Shown here one piece after another: positions 25,996-35,251 of a stretch of 64,000 nucleotides of DNA. This DNA comes from Arthrobacter sp. FW306-2-2C-D06B. Lineage in GTDB: Bacteria > Actinomycetota > Actinomycetes > Actinomycetales > Micrococcaceae. Within the stretch, counting starts at the first letter, position 1, and every line of letters begins with the position of its first letter. Where the stretch lies: assembly GCF_021789175.1 (NCBI RefSeq), contig NZ_CP084560.1:744001-808000 (forward strand), given 5' to 3'. The translations under genes and the position numbers were made by a program. Below the pieces are notes generated by a model. The model worked only from the letters and a program-made list of their open reading frames with translations, ran no database searches and was not told the origin of the DNA.

Positions 25996-27148
25996 CTTCC
26001 CCGGGGGCCGGCTGCTGCATGGCGCCGATGGCTGCTCCGCGGGCCCAGTGAGTGTCGTCAACGTCGATGACGGCAAGCGGTACATCGCGGGCATGGACTT
26101 CGCGATCGTGTCTGCGCCCGGCGTCAACGGCCCCCCGGGCCGCCCCCACCAAGCCGACGCCTTCCCCACTCAGGATGATCAGTTCAGGCATGACCAGTGC
26201 TGAAGCGATGGTGAGCAGGCGGCCAAGGGCGAATCCGGCCTCGTCGACGAGTGATTTGGCAACCCCACCTTGTGCCGAGAGCTCGAGCAGTTCCGCATAG
26301 GCGACGGGTCTGCCCATGGAGGCCAGAGCCCTTGACTCGAGGCTGGGCAGACTCAGCATGACGTTGGCGCAGCCGCGGTGGCCGAGATCGCAAGGCGGCC
26401 CGAACGGATCCAAGGGGATATGGCCGGCAGTGCCCAGGCCGGAGTTGGCGTCGGTGATCATTTGATGATTGATGACCAGTCCGTACCCCACGCCCGCACC
26501 AACAGTGAGAACCACGAGGTTCGCTATCCCGCGGCCTGAGCCCAGCCAAAGTTCCATCAAGGTCAAGGCGTTAAGGTCATTGATGATGCTGACGGGCAAC
26601 GCCATCCGTTGCTCCAAGAGGTTGCCGAACGGAACGTTTTCCCATTTGAGGAAGGGTGCCCAGCTGATGTTCCCGCCGTCCAGGACTTGGCCGCCAAGGC
26701 ATACACCTACCGCGGCAACCGGCCGGGGGGCCGACTGCTCAACCCTGCGGACCAGAGCCGCGACGAGATCGGCCACGGCTGCGGGATCCAGAGAGTCGAT
26801 CGGGGCTTCCGCGGTGTCAATCACGTCAGCCCGCAGGTTGACCAGCGCAGCGGATGCATGCGTTCCAGTGAGTTTCACACCAACGAAATAGTGGCGGCCG
26901 GCTACGATCTCCAGCGGCTGCGTGGGCCGTCCGGTAGGGCCGACATGCCGTGATTCCGTTTCGACGATTTCCCCCGCAGTCAGCAGGGGTTTGGTGACAC
27001 GGGTAAGGCTTCCGGCTGAAAGGCCGAGCTTTTCGGCCAGGGCGCTTCTGGATGAAGGGCCGTCCACGAGGAGTTGGTACAGGACGTCGCGGGCAGAGCC
27101 GGGCGCGCCCAGCCACGTTGGGTGGGCGGGGGTTGGCTGGGCGTCCAT
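25973..27148 (-). CDS. ROK-family transcriptional regulator
   Basis: A 391-residue ROK repressor. The winged helix lies near residues 20-70 (SRSALAEKLGLSAGSLTRVTKPLL). A ROK domain follows, with NDLNALTLMELWLGSG and GAGVGYGLVI, and the zinc cluster is present here as CDLGHRGC. It faces the alpha-glucosidase/ABC/GH66 operon and most likely represses it, responding to isomaltose, glucose or a derivative. The inverted repeat at 27195-27229 lies in the shared promoter region. Confidence 0.9.
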   Translation of the reverse strand: MDAQPTPAHPTWLGAPGSARDVLYQLLVDGPSSRSALAEKLGLSAGSLTRVTKPLLTAGEIVETESRHVGPTGRPTQPLEIVAGRHYFVGVKLTGTHASAALVNLRADVIDTAEAPIDSLDPAAVADLVAALVRRVEQSAPRPVAAVGVCLGGQVLDGGNISWAPFLKWENVPFGNLLEQRMALPVSIINDLNALTLMELWLGSGRGIANLVVLTVGAGVGYGLVINHQMITDANSGLGTAGHIPLDPFGPPCDLGHRGCANVMLSLPSLESRALASMGRPVAYAELLELSAQGGVAKSLVDEAGFALGRLLTIASALVMPELIILSGEGVGLVGAARGAVDAGRRHDREVHARDVPLAVIDVDDTHWARGAAIGAMQQPAPGEVKHHPAD

Positions 27149-27194
27149 GTCGCCTCCTCATCGATGGGCTTGTGTCAGACTATCTCAGCAACGC

Positions 27195-27229
27195 TGATTT
27201 TTGTATCGAAAGTTAACTTCAAAAAATCA
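27195..27229. promoter_or_regulatory. Inverted repeat, candidate ROK operator of dextran operon
   Basis: TGATTTTTG and CAAAAAATCA flank the palindromic core AAGTTAACTT (27210-27219) in the 195-bp divergent region. AAAGTTAAC is shared with the other ROK promoter at 6.3 kb. A TTGACA at 27269-27274 may be a -35 element for the GH13 gene. Confidence 0.55.
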
Positions 27230-27343
27230 CACCAAACCTAGTAACTCTCATCACATTTTATCAATCTATTGACAGTTGGGAGTTCTACGGCAAAACTTTC
27301 AGTACTTCACATGCGGCAACGTCGCCCAGCAAGGGACTCATCA

Positions 27344-29077
27344 ATGACGATTCAAGAAGCGCACGCAGACCCTCCAGTGAGCACTGACCACGAATGGTTC
27401 AAAAGTGCGGTGGTTTACCAGATCTATCCTCGCAGCTTTGCCGACTCGAACGGTGACGGCGTGGGGGACATTCGCGGCATCATCTCCCGGCTCGATTACC
27501 TGAACAAGCTTGGGGTGGACGTTCTGTGGTTGTCCCCCGTCTACCACTCGCCCCAAGACGACAATGGCTACGACATCAGCGACTACCAGGACATCGATCC
27601 GATCTTCGGAGACCTCCAAACCTTCGACGAACTCATCGCCGGCTTGCACGCCCGCGGCATGAAACTCGTGATGGATTTGGTAGTCAACCACACCTCCGAC
27701 GAGCACCCGTGGTTCGTGGAATCCCGCTCCAGCCTGGAGAACCCGAAACGCGATTGGTATTGGTGGAGGTCCCCGAGAGTTGGGATGGAGCCTGGTTCTG
27801 CCGGGGCGGAGCCGAATAACTGGGGCTCCGCCTTCTCCGGACCGGCATGGGCCTACGACCCGACCACTGGTCAGTACTACCTCCACCTTTTCTCCAAGAA
27901 GCAGCCTGACCTCAACTGGGAAAATCCGGAAATGCGGGCGGCCATCTACAGCATGATGAACTGGTGGCTCGACCGGGGCGTCGACGGTTTCCGGATGGAT
28001 GTCATCAACTTCATCTCGAAGAACCAACAGCTGCCTGACGGACCAAGGTCGCAGGACAAACTCTATGGCGACGGCGGCGCCCACTTCATCAGTGGTCCGA
28101 GGATCCACGAATTCCTGCAGGAGATGCACGAAGAGGTATTCGCGGGCAGGAACAGGCCGCTGCTTACCGTTGGAGAGATGCCAGGAGTCACGGTGGAAGA
28201 CGCTGCCCTGTTCACCGACCCTGCCAGACATGAAATCGATATGGTGTTCCAATTCGAGCACGTCGCCCTCGATCAGGAAGGCGGCAACAAATGGCGCCCC
28301 AAGAAGTTGCGGCTCAGCGAGTTGAAGAAGTCCCTGGGCCGCTGGCAGGAAGGGCTGGCCGATCGCGGATGGAACAGCCTGTATTGGGGAAACCATGATC
28401 AAGCGCGCGCTGTGTCCCGGTTCGGGAACGACGGCCTTTACCGGGAAGCCTCGGCCAAGATGCTTGCGGGCGTCCTCCACCTCCACCGCGGGACTCCGTA
28501 TGTGTACCAAGGCGAAGAGCTAGGCATGACCAATATGTCGTTTGGCGCGATCAGCGACTACCGCGACATCGAAGTCCTCAACCATCACCGCGAAGCCACC
28601 ACGCATCTGGGCCACACCGATGCCGAAGTCTTAGCGGCTTTGGCACCACTGAACCGGGACAACGCCCGCACCCCTGTCCAATGGGATGCGACCCGGAACG
28701 CTGGTTTCACCACTGGATCCCCGTGGATTGCTGTCAACCCGAACGCCAGTTCCATCAACGCGGCCGCCCAGGTTGATGATCCTGGATCCGTTTTCAACTT
28801 CTATCGCGAGGTCATTGCACTGCGTCATCGTGATCCCGTCGTTTCCCGAGGAGACTTCACCATGCTCCTCCCGGAGGACGAGCAGGTGTACGCGTTCAGC
28901 CGGGCACTTCCCGACGCGGGGATGCTGGTCCTAGGCAATTTCTCCTCCGACGAGTGCATTGCCGACGTCGGCGACGAATCCTGGGCTGCGGCAGAGCAAG
29001 TACTGGCCAATTATCCCGTGGAAAAGTCGCTGCGCCTCCGCCCTTGGGAACTCAAAGTCTTCCGACGCGGGCTGTGA
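27344..29077 (+). CDS. GH13 alpha-glucosidase (oligo-1,6-glucosidase type)
   Basis: A 577-residue GH13 enzyme that hydrolyses alpha-linked gluco-oligosaccharides in the cytoplasm. Conserved regions: VVYQIYPRSFADSNGDGVGDIRGI, DLVVNHTSDEH, DGFRMDVINF (nucleophile Asp near 219), TVGEMPG (acid/base Glu near 277) and WGNHDQAR. The Val in MDLVVNHTSDEHPWF and the overall pattern suit alpha-1,6/1,4 glucosidases. The ATG at 27344 follows AAGGGA; the frame is open to 27269. It is the first gene of the operon with an ABC importer and a GH66 enzyme, which points to isomalto-oligosaccharides. Confidence 0.92.
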   Translation: MTIQEAHADPPVSTDHEWFKSAVVYQIYPRSFADSNGDGVGDIRGIISRLDYLNKLGVDVLWLSPVYHSPQDDNGYDISDYQDIDPIFGDLQTFDELIAGLHARGMKLVMDLVVNHTSDEHPWFVESRSSLENPKRDWYWWRSPRVGMEPGSAGAEPNNWGSAFSGPAWAYDPTTGQYYLHLFSKKQPDLNWENPEMRAAIYSMMNWWLDRGVDGFRMDVINFISKNQQLPDGPRSQDKLYGDGGAHFISGPRIHEFLQEMHEEVFAGRNRPLLTVGEMPGVTVEDAALFTDPARHEIDMVFQFEHVALDQEGGNKWRPKKLRLSELKKSLGRWQEGLADRGWNSLYWGNHDQARAVSRFGNDGLYREASAKMLAGVLHLHRGTPYVYQGEELGMTNMSFGAISDYRDIEVLNHHREATTHLGHTDAEVLAALAPLNRDNARTPVQWDATRNAGFTTGSPWIAVNPNASSINAAAQVDDPGSVFNFYREVIALRHRDPVVSRGDFTMLLPEDEQVYAFSRALPDAGMLVLGNFSSDECIADVGDESWAAAEQVLANYPVEKSLRLRPWELKVFRRGL

Positions 29078-29163
29078 TCCGCAGCAAGACCCCACAACCT
29101 CTCCCCAAAATGCTTCATCAAACCCTGCGGGCAATAGCTGCCCGAAATCTGAAAGGTCCAGCC

Positions 29164-30453
29164 ATGATGAAAAAGCTTGTCACTCTCTCCTCCATAGCCC
29201 TCTTGGCGGCCGCAGGCCTCACGGCCTGCGACACCGGAGGAGGCGGAGCCCAATCCGCAGCAGTGTCCACACTGTCATCGGGGGCCGCTGTATCCGGCGA
29301 GATCACGTTCTGGCATGCCTACAGCGCCGGCGGAGGTGAGATCAAGGCGCTGGAAAACACCGTCATCCCGAACTTCGAGAAGCTGCATCCCGGGGTCAAG
29401 GTCAAGGCGATGCAGATTCCAGACAAGGACATGCACCAGAAGCTCGTCACCGCAGCTGCTGGTCAGAGCCTGCCGGACGTTGTCCGCGCGGATATCGTCA
29501 CGGTCCCCGAACTGGCCAAGATCGGTGTGCTGACTCCACTGAGTGAGGCGATGCCGGACTTCCAGTCCTGGGCCGACAAAATGTTCCCTGGTCCGCTGGC
29601 TACGAACAAGTACAACGGGAAGTCCTGGGGACTTCCGCTGGACACCAACACCAAGGTGGTCATCTACAACGACGAGGCGCTCAAGGCCAACGGCGTCGCT
29701 TCCGTCCCTAAGACGCTGGACGAGCTCAAGGCAGCGGCGGACAAGGTGGGAGGCAAGTACATCCTCGCCGAAGGCGGTTCCGGAGCGTGGCAGATGCTGC
29801 CTTACATCTGGTCCAACGGCGGCGACATGACTGATCCGGACGTGAAGAAGTCCTCGGGCTACCTCAACGGGCCCAAGGCCGTCGCAGCCTTGCAGATGAT
29901 CGTCGACCTGTACAACAAGAAGGCCATTCCCGGAGTAATTCTCGGCGGCAGCGGCGGGACGCCCACGGGCGACGGCCTGCCCAAGGGAATGTATCCGACC
30001 ATTGTGGACGGCCCATGGACCTTCCCGAACATGGCCACCTCCTACCCGAATTTCCACCCCCAGACGTCCCCGATGTTCAGCGGCGCCGGCGGCAGCATCA
30101 GCGTGGTGGGTGGCGAGGATATCGTCATGACGCAGCAATCCAAGAACAAGGAGCTAAGCGCCGAGTTCATCCGCTACATGCTTTCTCCGGATGCCCAGAA
30201 AGCGATGGGCCAGGTGGGCCAACTTTCCGCGGAGAAGGACATGGCCGAAACAATGGCTGCCATCCAGCCCTACTATGGCGCCTTCCTTGAGCAGCTCAAG
30301 ACAGCCAAACCCCGGCCTGCCACCCCCCAGTGGGCAAAGGTCGATGACATCTTCACCAAGCAGGCCCAGCTTGCACTCCAAGGCAAGCTGTCCGCCCAGG
30401 AAGCGATGGATGCAGCGGTGGCACAGATCGATCCGCTCCTGGCGCAAGGCTGA
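29164..30453 (+). CDS. Oligosaccharide ABC transporter substrate-binding lipoprotein
   Basis: A 429-residue MalE/UgpB-type binding protein. The signal peptide ends in lipobox GLTAC, so it is lipid-anchored. Sugar-binding family segments follow (GEITFWHAYSAGGGEIKALEN, SWGLPLDTNTKVVIYNDEALKANG, IVDGPWTFPNM). The ATG at 29164 follows GAAAGG; the frame is open upstream into the GH13 end. It delivers oligosaccharides to the permeases at 30457 and 31428. No ATPase is encoded here, so a shared MsiK-type ATPase is probably used. Confidence 0.92.
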   Translation: MMKKLVTLSSIALLAAAGLTACDTGGGGAQSAAVSTLSSGAAVSGEITFWHAYSAGGGEIKALENTVIPNFEKLHPGVKVKAMQIPDKDMHQKLVTAAAGQSLPDVVRADIVTVPELAKIGVLTPLSEAMPDFQSWADKMFPGPLATNKYNGKSWGLPLDTNTKVVIYNDEALKANGVASVPKTLDELKAAADKVGGKYILAEGGSGAWQMLPYIWSNGGDMTDPDVKKSSGYLNGPKAVAALQMIVDLYNKKAIPGVILGGSGGTPTGDGLPKGMYPTIVDGPWTFPNMATSYPNFHPQTSPMFSGAGGSISVVGGEDIVMTQQSKNKELSAEFIRYMLSPDAQKAMGQVGQLSAEKDMAETMAAIQPYYGAFLEQLKTAKPRPATPQWAKVDDIFTKQAQLALQGKLSAQEAMDAAVAQIDPLLAQG

Positions 30454-30456
30454 TAT

Positions 30457-31431
30457 ATGCCGTCACAAGATGTTCTCCCGGAACAGGCAGTCTCGACGCC
30501 CTCCGCGGCCCGGCCTCGCAAGCCGGGCCGCGGAGGGGCGAGCCGCAGGCCATCGCACTGGTGGGTGCCCTGGGCGTTCGCGGCGCCCGGGCTGATTCTG
30601 TTCCTGCTTACCACCGGTTATCCATTGGTGCGTTCCCTGCAGATCTCCTTCTACAACTGGTCGGTGCTGCCGACGCAGGCCAGCACTTTCATCGGGCTGG
30701 ACAACTACATTCGGGCTCTTGGAGATCCCCAGTTTTGGACCAGCGTGGTCAACGCAGGCGTGTACTTGTTGATGTCCGTCCCGGCCACCGTAGCGCTCGG
30801 TCTGTTCTTCGCAATCTTGCTCCAAAAGAAGATGCCGGGGCGCACTCTCTTCCGGGTCCTGTTCTACATCCCGGTGGTCACCAGCTGGGTGGTCGTCTCC
30901 TTGTTGTTCAAGTTCCTCTTCACGACCGACAACGGCGCTGTCAATTGGTTCATCACTGACTTCTTCTCCTTTTCCGACCATGCGGTGCCGTGGCTCGAAC
31001 AGCGCTGGACGGGGCTGATCGCGATTTCCCTCCTGGGGATTTGGAAGAACCTCGGATGGTGCCTGGTAGTGCTTCTCGCGTCGCTGGGCGGGGTAGGCGA
31101 GGAACTGTATGAAGCGGCAGCGCTTGACGGGGCCAATGCCTGGCATAAGTTCGTCCACGTCACGCTTCCGGGAATCAGGGGAACATTGCTGTTTGTATTG
31201 GTCCTGCAAGTGATCGGGGCGTTCAATGTCTTCCCCTCGGTCCTTCTCATGACCAATGGCGGACCTGCCGGAAGCACGGAAGTTCCCCTGACTTATATGT
31301 ACAAACAGGCATTTTCGTTCCTGGACTTCGGCTATGGCTCGGCCATGTCCTTTATCCTCGCCATTTTCATCTTCATTGTGTCGTTCGCCCAGTTCAAATT
31401 CCTCGGCGAGAAGAAGGAGACCCTGCGATGA
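30457..31431 (+). CDS. Sugar ABC transporter permease (MalF-like)
   Basis: A 324-residue integral membrane protein with six hydrophobic segments. The cytoplasmic EAA loop reads EELYEAAALDGANAWHKFVHVTLPGI near residues 215-240. It forms half of the import channel with the next gene, which it overlaps by four bases (ATGA). The first 35 residues are a Pro/Arg-rich cytoplasmic extension. Confidence 0.93.
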   Translation: MPSQDVLPEQAVSTPSAARPRKPGRGGASRRPSHWWVPWAFAAPGLILFLLTTGYPLVRSLQISFYNWSVLPTQASTFIGLDNYIRALGDPQFWTSVVNAGVYLLMSVPATVALGLFFAILLQKKMPGRTLFRVLFYIPVVTSWVVVSLLFKFLFTTDNGAVNWFITDFFSFSDHAVPWLEQRWTGLIAISLLGIWKNLGWCLVVLLASLGGVGEELYEAAALDGANAWHKFVHVTLPGIRGTLLFVLVLQVIGAFNVFPSVLLMTNGGPAGSTEVPLTYMYKQAFSFLDFGYGSAMSFILAIFIFIVSFAQFKFLGEKKETLR

Positions 31432-32324
31432 CCACGACTTCCCTCCAGCCCAAAAGCTTGCGCGAGGCGGACATAGCCGGCGGGAACGAACGCTCCAAAC
31501 GGCCGTTAAACGCCTGGCTGCTGGTCCGCGTTGCGATCATCTTGTGCGGGGCCGTGATGATGGTGGCGCCATTCTTGATCATGGTGTCCACTTCGCTGGA
31601 GCCGAACACTGCCACACTTCCGAATCCTCCCCACTTCCTGCCACAGAACCTCACCCCGGCAAATTACGAGGAGGCCTGGACGGAGAACAATTTCGCCGGG
31701 TTCTTTGGCAATTCCGCCTACGTCTCAGTGCTTACCACCGTGGCCTCAGTGGTCATTTCTTCAATGACGGCCTTCGCTTTCGCCCGGTTCGACTTCCCAC
31801 TGAAGAACCTCATGTTCTCAATGCTGCTGGCTGGGTTGATGATTCCGGGCATCGTGGTGATCGTCCCGCAGTTCGTGCTCGCGAAGAGCCTGAACATGCT
31901 CGACTCCCTGGAAGGGCTGGTGTTTTTCTACACAGCCGGCCAGATTGCCTTCACCACGTTCCTCCTGCGTGCCTTTTTCGAAAGGGTTCCCCGGGAACTC
32001 GACGAGGCCATGACCGTAGATGGCGCAGGCATCCTCCGTAAATTCCTGGTCTTGTACATCCCCCTTGCCCGGCCCGCACTGGCGACCGCAGCAGTCTTTT
32101 CGTTCCTGGGGGCATGGGATGAGTACGTGTGGGCCTTGACCGTCATCAGCGACGCCACCAAGCGCACGCTTCCCCTTGGCATTGCTGCGTTCCAGGGCGA
32201 ACACTCAACCGCGTGGGGCCTTGTATTCGCGGCGTCCACGCTCGCTGTCATCCCTGTTATCGCGGTCTACATCGCTGGACAAAAGCACCTCATCGCCGGA
32301 ATCACCACCGGCGCCGTCAAATAG
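31428..32324 (+). CDS. Sugar ABC transporter permease (MalG-like)
   Basis: A 298-residue membrane protein with six hydrophobic segments. The EAA loop is RELDEAMTVDGAGILRKFLVLYIPLARPAL, typical of MalG-type permeases. It pairs with the product at 30457. The C-terminus GQKHLIAGITTGAVK is the usual permease ending. The GH66 gene follows 34 bp later. Confidence 0.93.
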   Translation: MTTTSLQPKSLREADIAGGNERSKRPLNAWLLVRVAIILCGAVMMVAPFLIMVSTSLEPNTATLPNPPHFLPQNLTPANYEEAWTENNFAGFFGNSAYVSVLTTVASVVISSMTAFAFARFDFPLKNLMFSMLLAGLMIPGIVVIVPQFVLAKSLNMLDSLEGLVFFYTAGQIAFTTFLLRAFFERVPRELDEAMTVDGAGILRKFLVLYIPLARPALATAAVFSFLGAWDEYVWALTVISDATKRTLPLGIAAFQGEHSTAWGLVFAASTLAVIPVIAVYIAGQKHLIAGITTGAVK

Positions 32325-32358
32325 GCGTCTCATCGTCACAACACCCAAGGACAATCCC

Positions 32359-33987
32359 ATGCCTCAACCCTTCGACATTCTCCCGACCAAGGCGAGCTAC
32401 TCGCCCACGGAACCGGTCGCCGTCGAGCTCTGGATTCCCGACGGCGGCACCGCCGCCTTGACGGTCTGGCACCTCGGCAAGCGGGTCCAGGCACTCGAAG
32501 GATGCACGTCCGGGGTTCTTAGCCTGGGCCCTCTCGACCCGGGTGGCTATGGCATGGAACTGGAGTCCGGCGGCAAGACGGCCCGGACCGCCGTCGAGGT
32601 TTCGGCGGACCCAAGGGCGCGCCTGAGGTACGGTTTCGTGGCTAGCTACGCTCCGGGCAAGGACGTGCAGCCCGTTGCCGAACTCGTGCGCCGGCTGCAC
32701 CTGAACGGTGTTCAGTTCTACGACTGGGCCTACCGGCACGCGGACTTGATGGGCGGCGGCGAGGAATACTCGGACGCCCTCGCCCAGCCTGTTTCCTTGG
32801 CCACGGTCAAGGAACTTGTGCGGACTGTTCAGGCAGCGGGATCCCGGGCACTCGGCTATGCCGCAGTGTACGCAGCCGGTCCCGGCGAGTGGGACAACTG
32901 GGAGCAGCACGCCTTGCTCATGCCAAATGGCGAGCCTTACGCGTTGGGGGACTTCCTTTTCCTCCTGGACCCGGCAGCCCAACCATGGCTCGCCCACTTC
33001 ACCAGGGAACTCGCCGACGCCACGTCGTCGCTAGGATTCGACGGCTTCCACCTGGACCAATATGGATATCCGAAACGCGCAGCCACGCCCGATGGTGCCA
33101 TGGTCGACGTCGCGGATTCCTTCGTTCAACTGATCGACGGCGTCCGGGATGCCTTGCCCGCCAGCCATTTGGTCTTCAACAATGTGAACGACTTTCCCAC
33201 GTGGCGCACGGCGCCGGCCCCCCAGGACGCTGTTTACGTCGAAGTCTGGCCTCCGCACACGACCTTGGGTTCCTTGGCGGACGTGGTCAGCCGAGCGAAG
33301 GCCGTGCGTCGAAACCAGCCGGTGGTGATCGCCGCATACCAGCACGTGTATGACAGCGCCGACCAGCAAGCAGCCGACCGGGCAACCGCGCTGACGATGG
33401 CCACGCTGTTTTCCCATGGGGCAACCCAGCTTCTCGCCGGCGAGGGGGACAGGGTCCTGGTTGATCCCTACTATGTCCGCAACCACCGCGTTAACCAGGA
33501 GACATCGAGCCTCCTGGCCCGCTGGTATGACTTCCTGGTGGAGCACGACGAACTGATCATGGACCCCGGAATCTGCGACGTTACCGGATCATACGCGGGT
33601 GCGTACAACGACGATCTGGACCTTTCCTACGAAAGCGCGGCGGTATCGGATCGGTCTGAGCCAGGGGCCGTCTGGCGCCGGATTACCAGGGTGCCGGGCG
33701 GCTTCGCCATCCATCTGATCAACTTGCTGGGGCAGTCGGACACCGAATGGGATGCGCCGCGGGCGGAACCGCAATCACCGGGCGACGGTCGCCTGCGCGT
33801 CCGGCGGACGCGGGGTACAGTGCCACGCGTTCGGTACGCCGACCCGGACCGACAGTCGAGGCTGGTTGAGGCTCCAGTGGAACTCGAAGGGGACTATGCG
33901 ACGGCGATTCTTCCTGCGCCGCACTTCTGGCAGCTCGTCTATGTGACGGAGGAGCCCGCTAAGGTTCCACCAACGCCGGCACCTTAG
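32359..33987 (+). CDS. GH66 family glycoside hydrolase (dextranase/CITase type), apparently cytosolic
   Basis: A 542-residue GH66 protein. The nucleophile Asp lies in GFHLDQYGYPK (about residue 232) and the acid/base Glu in VYVEVWPP (about residue 295). RYGFVASYAPGKDV and QFYDWAYRH are typical of the family's catalytic barrel. GH66 enzymes cut or cyclise alpha-1,6-glucan. Most characterised members are secreted, but this N-terminus (MPQPFDILPTKASYSP) has no signal peptide, so it probably trims imported isomalto-oligosaccharides. It is the last gene of the operon; the ATG follows CCAAGGA. Confidence 0.88.
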   Translation: MPQPFDILPTKASYSPTEPVAVELWIPDGGTAALTVWHLGKRVQALEGCTSGVLSLGPLDPGGYGMELESGGKTARTAVEVSADPRARLRYGFVASYAPGKDVQPVAELVRRLHLNGVQFYDWAYRHADLMGGGEEYSDALAQPVSLATVKELVRTVQAAGSRALGYAAVYAAGPGEWDNWEQHALLMPNGEPYALGDFLFLLDPAAQPWLAHFTRELADATSSLGFDGFHLDQYGYPKRAATPDGAMVDVADSFVQLIDGVRDALPASHLVFNNVNDFPTWRTAPAPQDAVYVEVWPPHTTLGSLADVVSRAKAVRRNQPVVIAAYQHVYDSADQQAADRATALTMATLFSHGATQLLAGEGDRVLVDPYYVRNHRVNQETSSLLARWYDFLVEHDELIMDPGICDVTGSYAGAYNDDLDLSYESAAVSDRSEPGAVWRRITRVPGGFAIHLINLLGQSDTEWDAPRAEPQSPGDGRLRVRRTRGTVPRVRYADPDRQSRLVEAPVELEGDYATAILPAPHFWQLVYVTEEPAKVPPTPAP

Positions 33988-34461
33988 GCTCAATTCCCCA
34001 AGCTGCCCGGTGCAATGCGGTTGCGAGCCAACCCCGGAGCCGAGCCAGCCGCAGGCTCTTCGTCGGGCGTGCCGGAACAACCGGTGCTCCCGGCAAGGCA
34101 CTGCGGCTGTCATTATTCACGATGCCGATAACTGCACAAGCCATCATCAACGAAAATTCCATAGTCATCTTCTTCTCATCTAAAACGTGGAGCCCTGGAC
34201 TGTAAATCAGTTAGCGGCTGGAAGAAACCCGAATACTCAAGGCGGAACCGCCGTCGTTCAAGGTTCTGTTAAAGACGCTAAGGGCTCCGGAAGACGATGT
34301 CAGCAGCTGGGCCGCTCCCTGCTTTTCCTAGGATTGACGGTCCTACCCTCACTGCGGCCCGGACCGGACGGGACCGGGCTGCGCGGCCCGGGGGAGATCG
34401 CACAAATGGGCGGATACGGCTGGGTGCCGTACCCGCCCACAGTGGTTAGTTGGACTGGGAG
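33988..34461. other. Intergenic region downstream of dextran operon
   Basis: 474 bp with no convincing gene. GACTGTAAATCAGTTAGC at 34198-34215 closely resembles the anticodon arm of bacterial tRNA-Tyr, but the rest of the cloverleaf does not form. The remainder is GC-rich without a clear terminator. Confidence 0.35.
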
Positions 34462-35076
34462 TTAGTGACCGGGGCCGCCGGTTTCGGTTGCGGTGACCTT
34501 GAAGCTCGCGTCGAGTTTGACGGTGGCGTGCGTGCCGTCCGACTTGGTGATGTGGGCTTCGTAGGCGGCGCTGCCGTCGTCTTCGGTGGTCATGTTCTCC
34601 ACCGTGGCGCCGGAGTTGGCCGCCAGCACAGCGGCCTTCACCTTGGTTGCGGTGTCACCCGTGAGGTCGGTTTCGTTTCCGTGGTTGCCGTGGCCGCCCT
34701 TCCCGCCGCCCGGGCCGCCGGTTTCGGTTGCGGTGACCTTGAAGCTCGCGTCGAGTTTGACGGTGGCGTGCGTGCCGTCCGACTTGGTGATGTGGGCTTC
34801 ATAGGCGGCGCTGCCGTCGTCTTCGGTGGTCATGTTCTCCACCGTGGCGCCGGAGTTGGCCGCCAGCACAGCGGCCTTCACCTTGGTTGCGGTGTCGCCG
34901 GTCAGGGCCGTTTCATTTCCGTGCGTGCCGCCGTTCGTGGCAGGGGCGGATGGACTGGCGGTCGAAGTGTCAGTAGTTGCAGCATTAGCCGGCAGGGCCA
35001 TGGCGGTGAGGGCTCCGCCGCCTGCGACGGCGCCGATCAGGGCCGCGCCCACTGCGATTTTCCGGACTTTGTTCAC
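34462..35076 (-). CDS. Secreted protein with two near-identical PepSY-like domains
   Basis: A 204-residue protein from the GTG at 35076, seven bases after AAGGAG. A Sec signal peptide (AVGAALIGAVAGGGALTAMALPANA) is followed by a Thr/Ser/Pro linker. Two copies of a PepSY-like domain follow (GDTATKVKAAVLAANSGATV ... ATVKLDASFKVTATE), separated by a Gly/His linker GGGKGGHGNHGNE. PepSY domains often inhibit peptidases or bind small ligands; the role here is unknown. The two domains are almost identical at DNA level. Confidence 0.8.
   Translation of the reverse strand: MNKVRKIAVGAALIGAVAGGGALTAMALPANAATTDTSTASPSAPATNGGTHGNETALTGDTATKVKAAVLAANSGATVENMTTEDDGSAAYEAHITKSDGTHATVKLDASFKVTATETGGPGGGKGGHGNHGNETDLTGDTATKVKAAVLAANSGATVENMTTEDDGSAAYEAHITKSDGTHATVKLDASFKVTATETGGPGH
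34472..34897. repeat. Tandem near-perfect 186-bp duplication inside the PepSY gene
   Basis: 34472-34657 and 34712-34897 match with a single visible difference (G/A in the cttcRtaggc stretch), offset by 240 bp. The repeat unit is one PepSY-like domain. This indicates very recent duplication or gene conversion. Confidence 0.9.
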
Positions 35077-35218
35077 GATGTTGCTCCTTAGAGGTTCAAC
35101 TCCGAGGGGTTCGAAGCTGTATCCCATCCTCGAACCCCAGGCTTTGGCCCCTGTATACCTATGCTGTGCCTGAACTGTGACATTTTGCCCGGCTCACAGG
35201 ATCGCCCAGCCCGGCTGA

Positions 35219-35240
35219 CGACGGCGGTCCGCCGCCGTCG
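35219..35240 (-). terminator. Hairpin terminator of the hydantoinase operon
   Basis: CGACGGCGG and CCGCCGTCG form a perfect 9-bp stem with a 4-nt loop, about 12 bp past the hydantoinase stop. Confidence 0.65.
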
Positions 35241-35251
35241 GGCGCTGTCTG

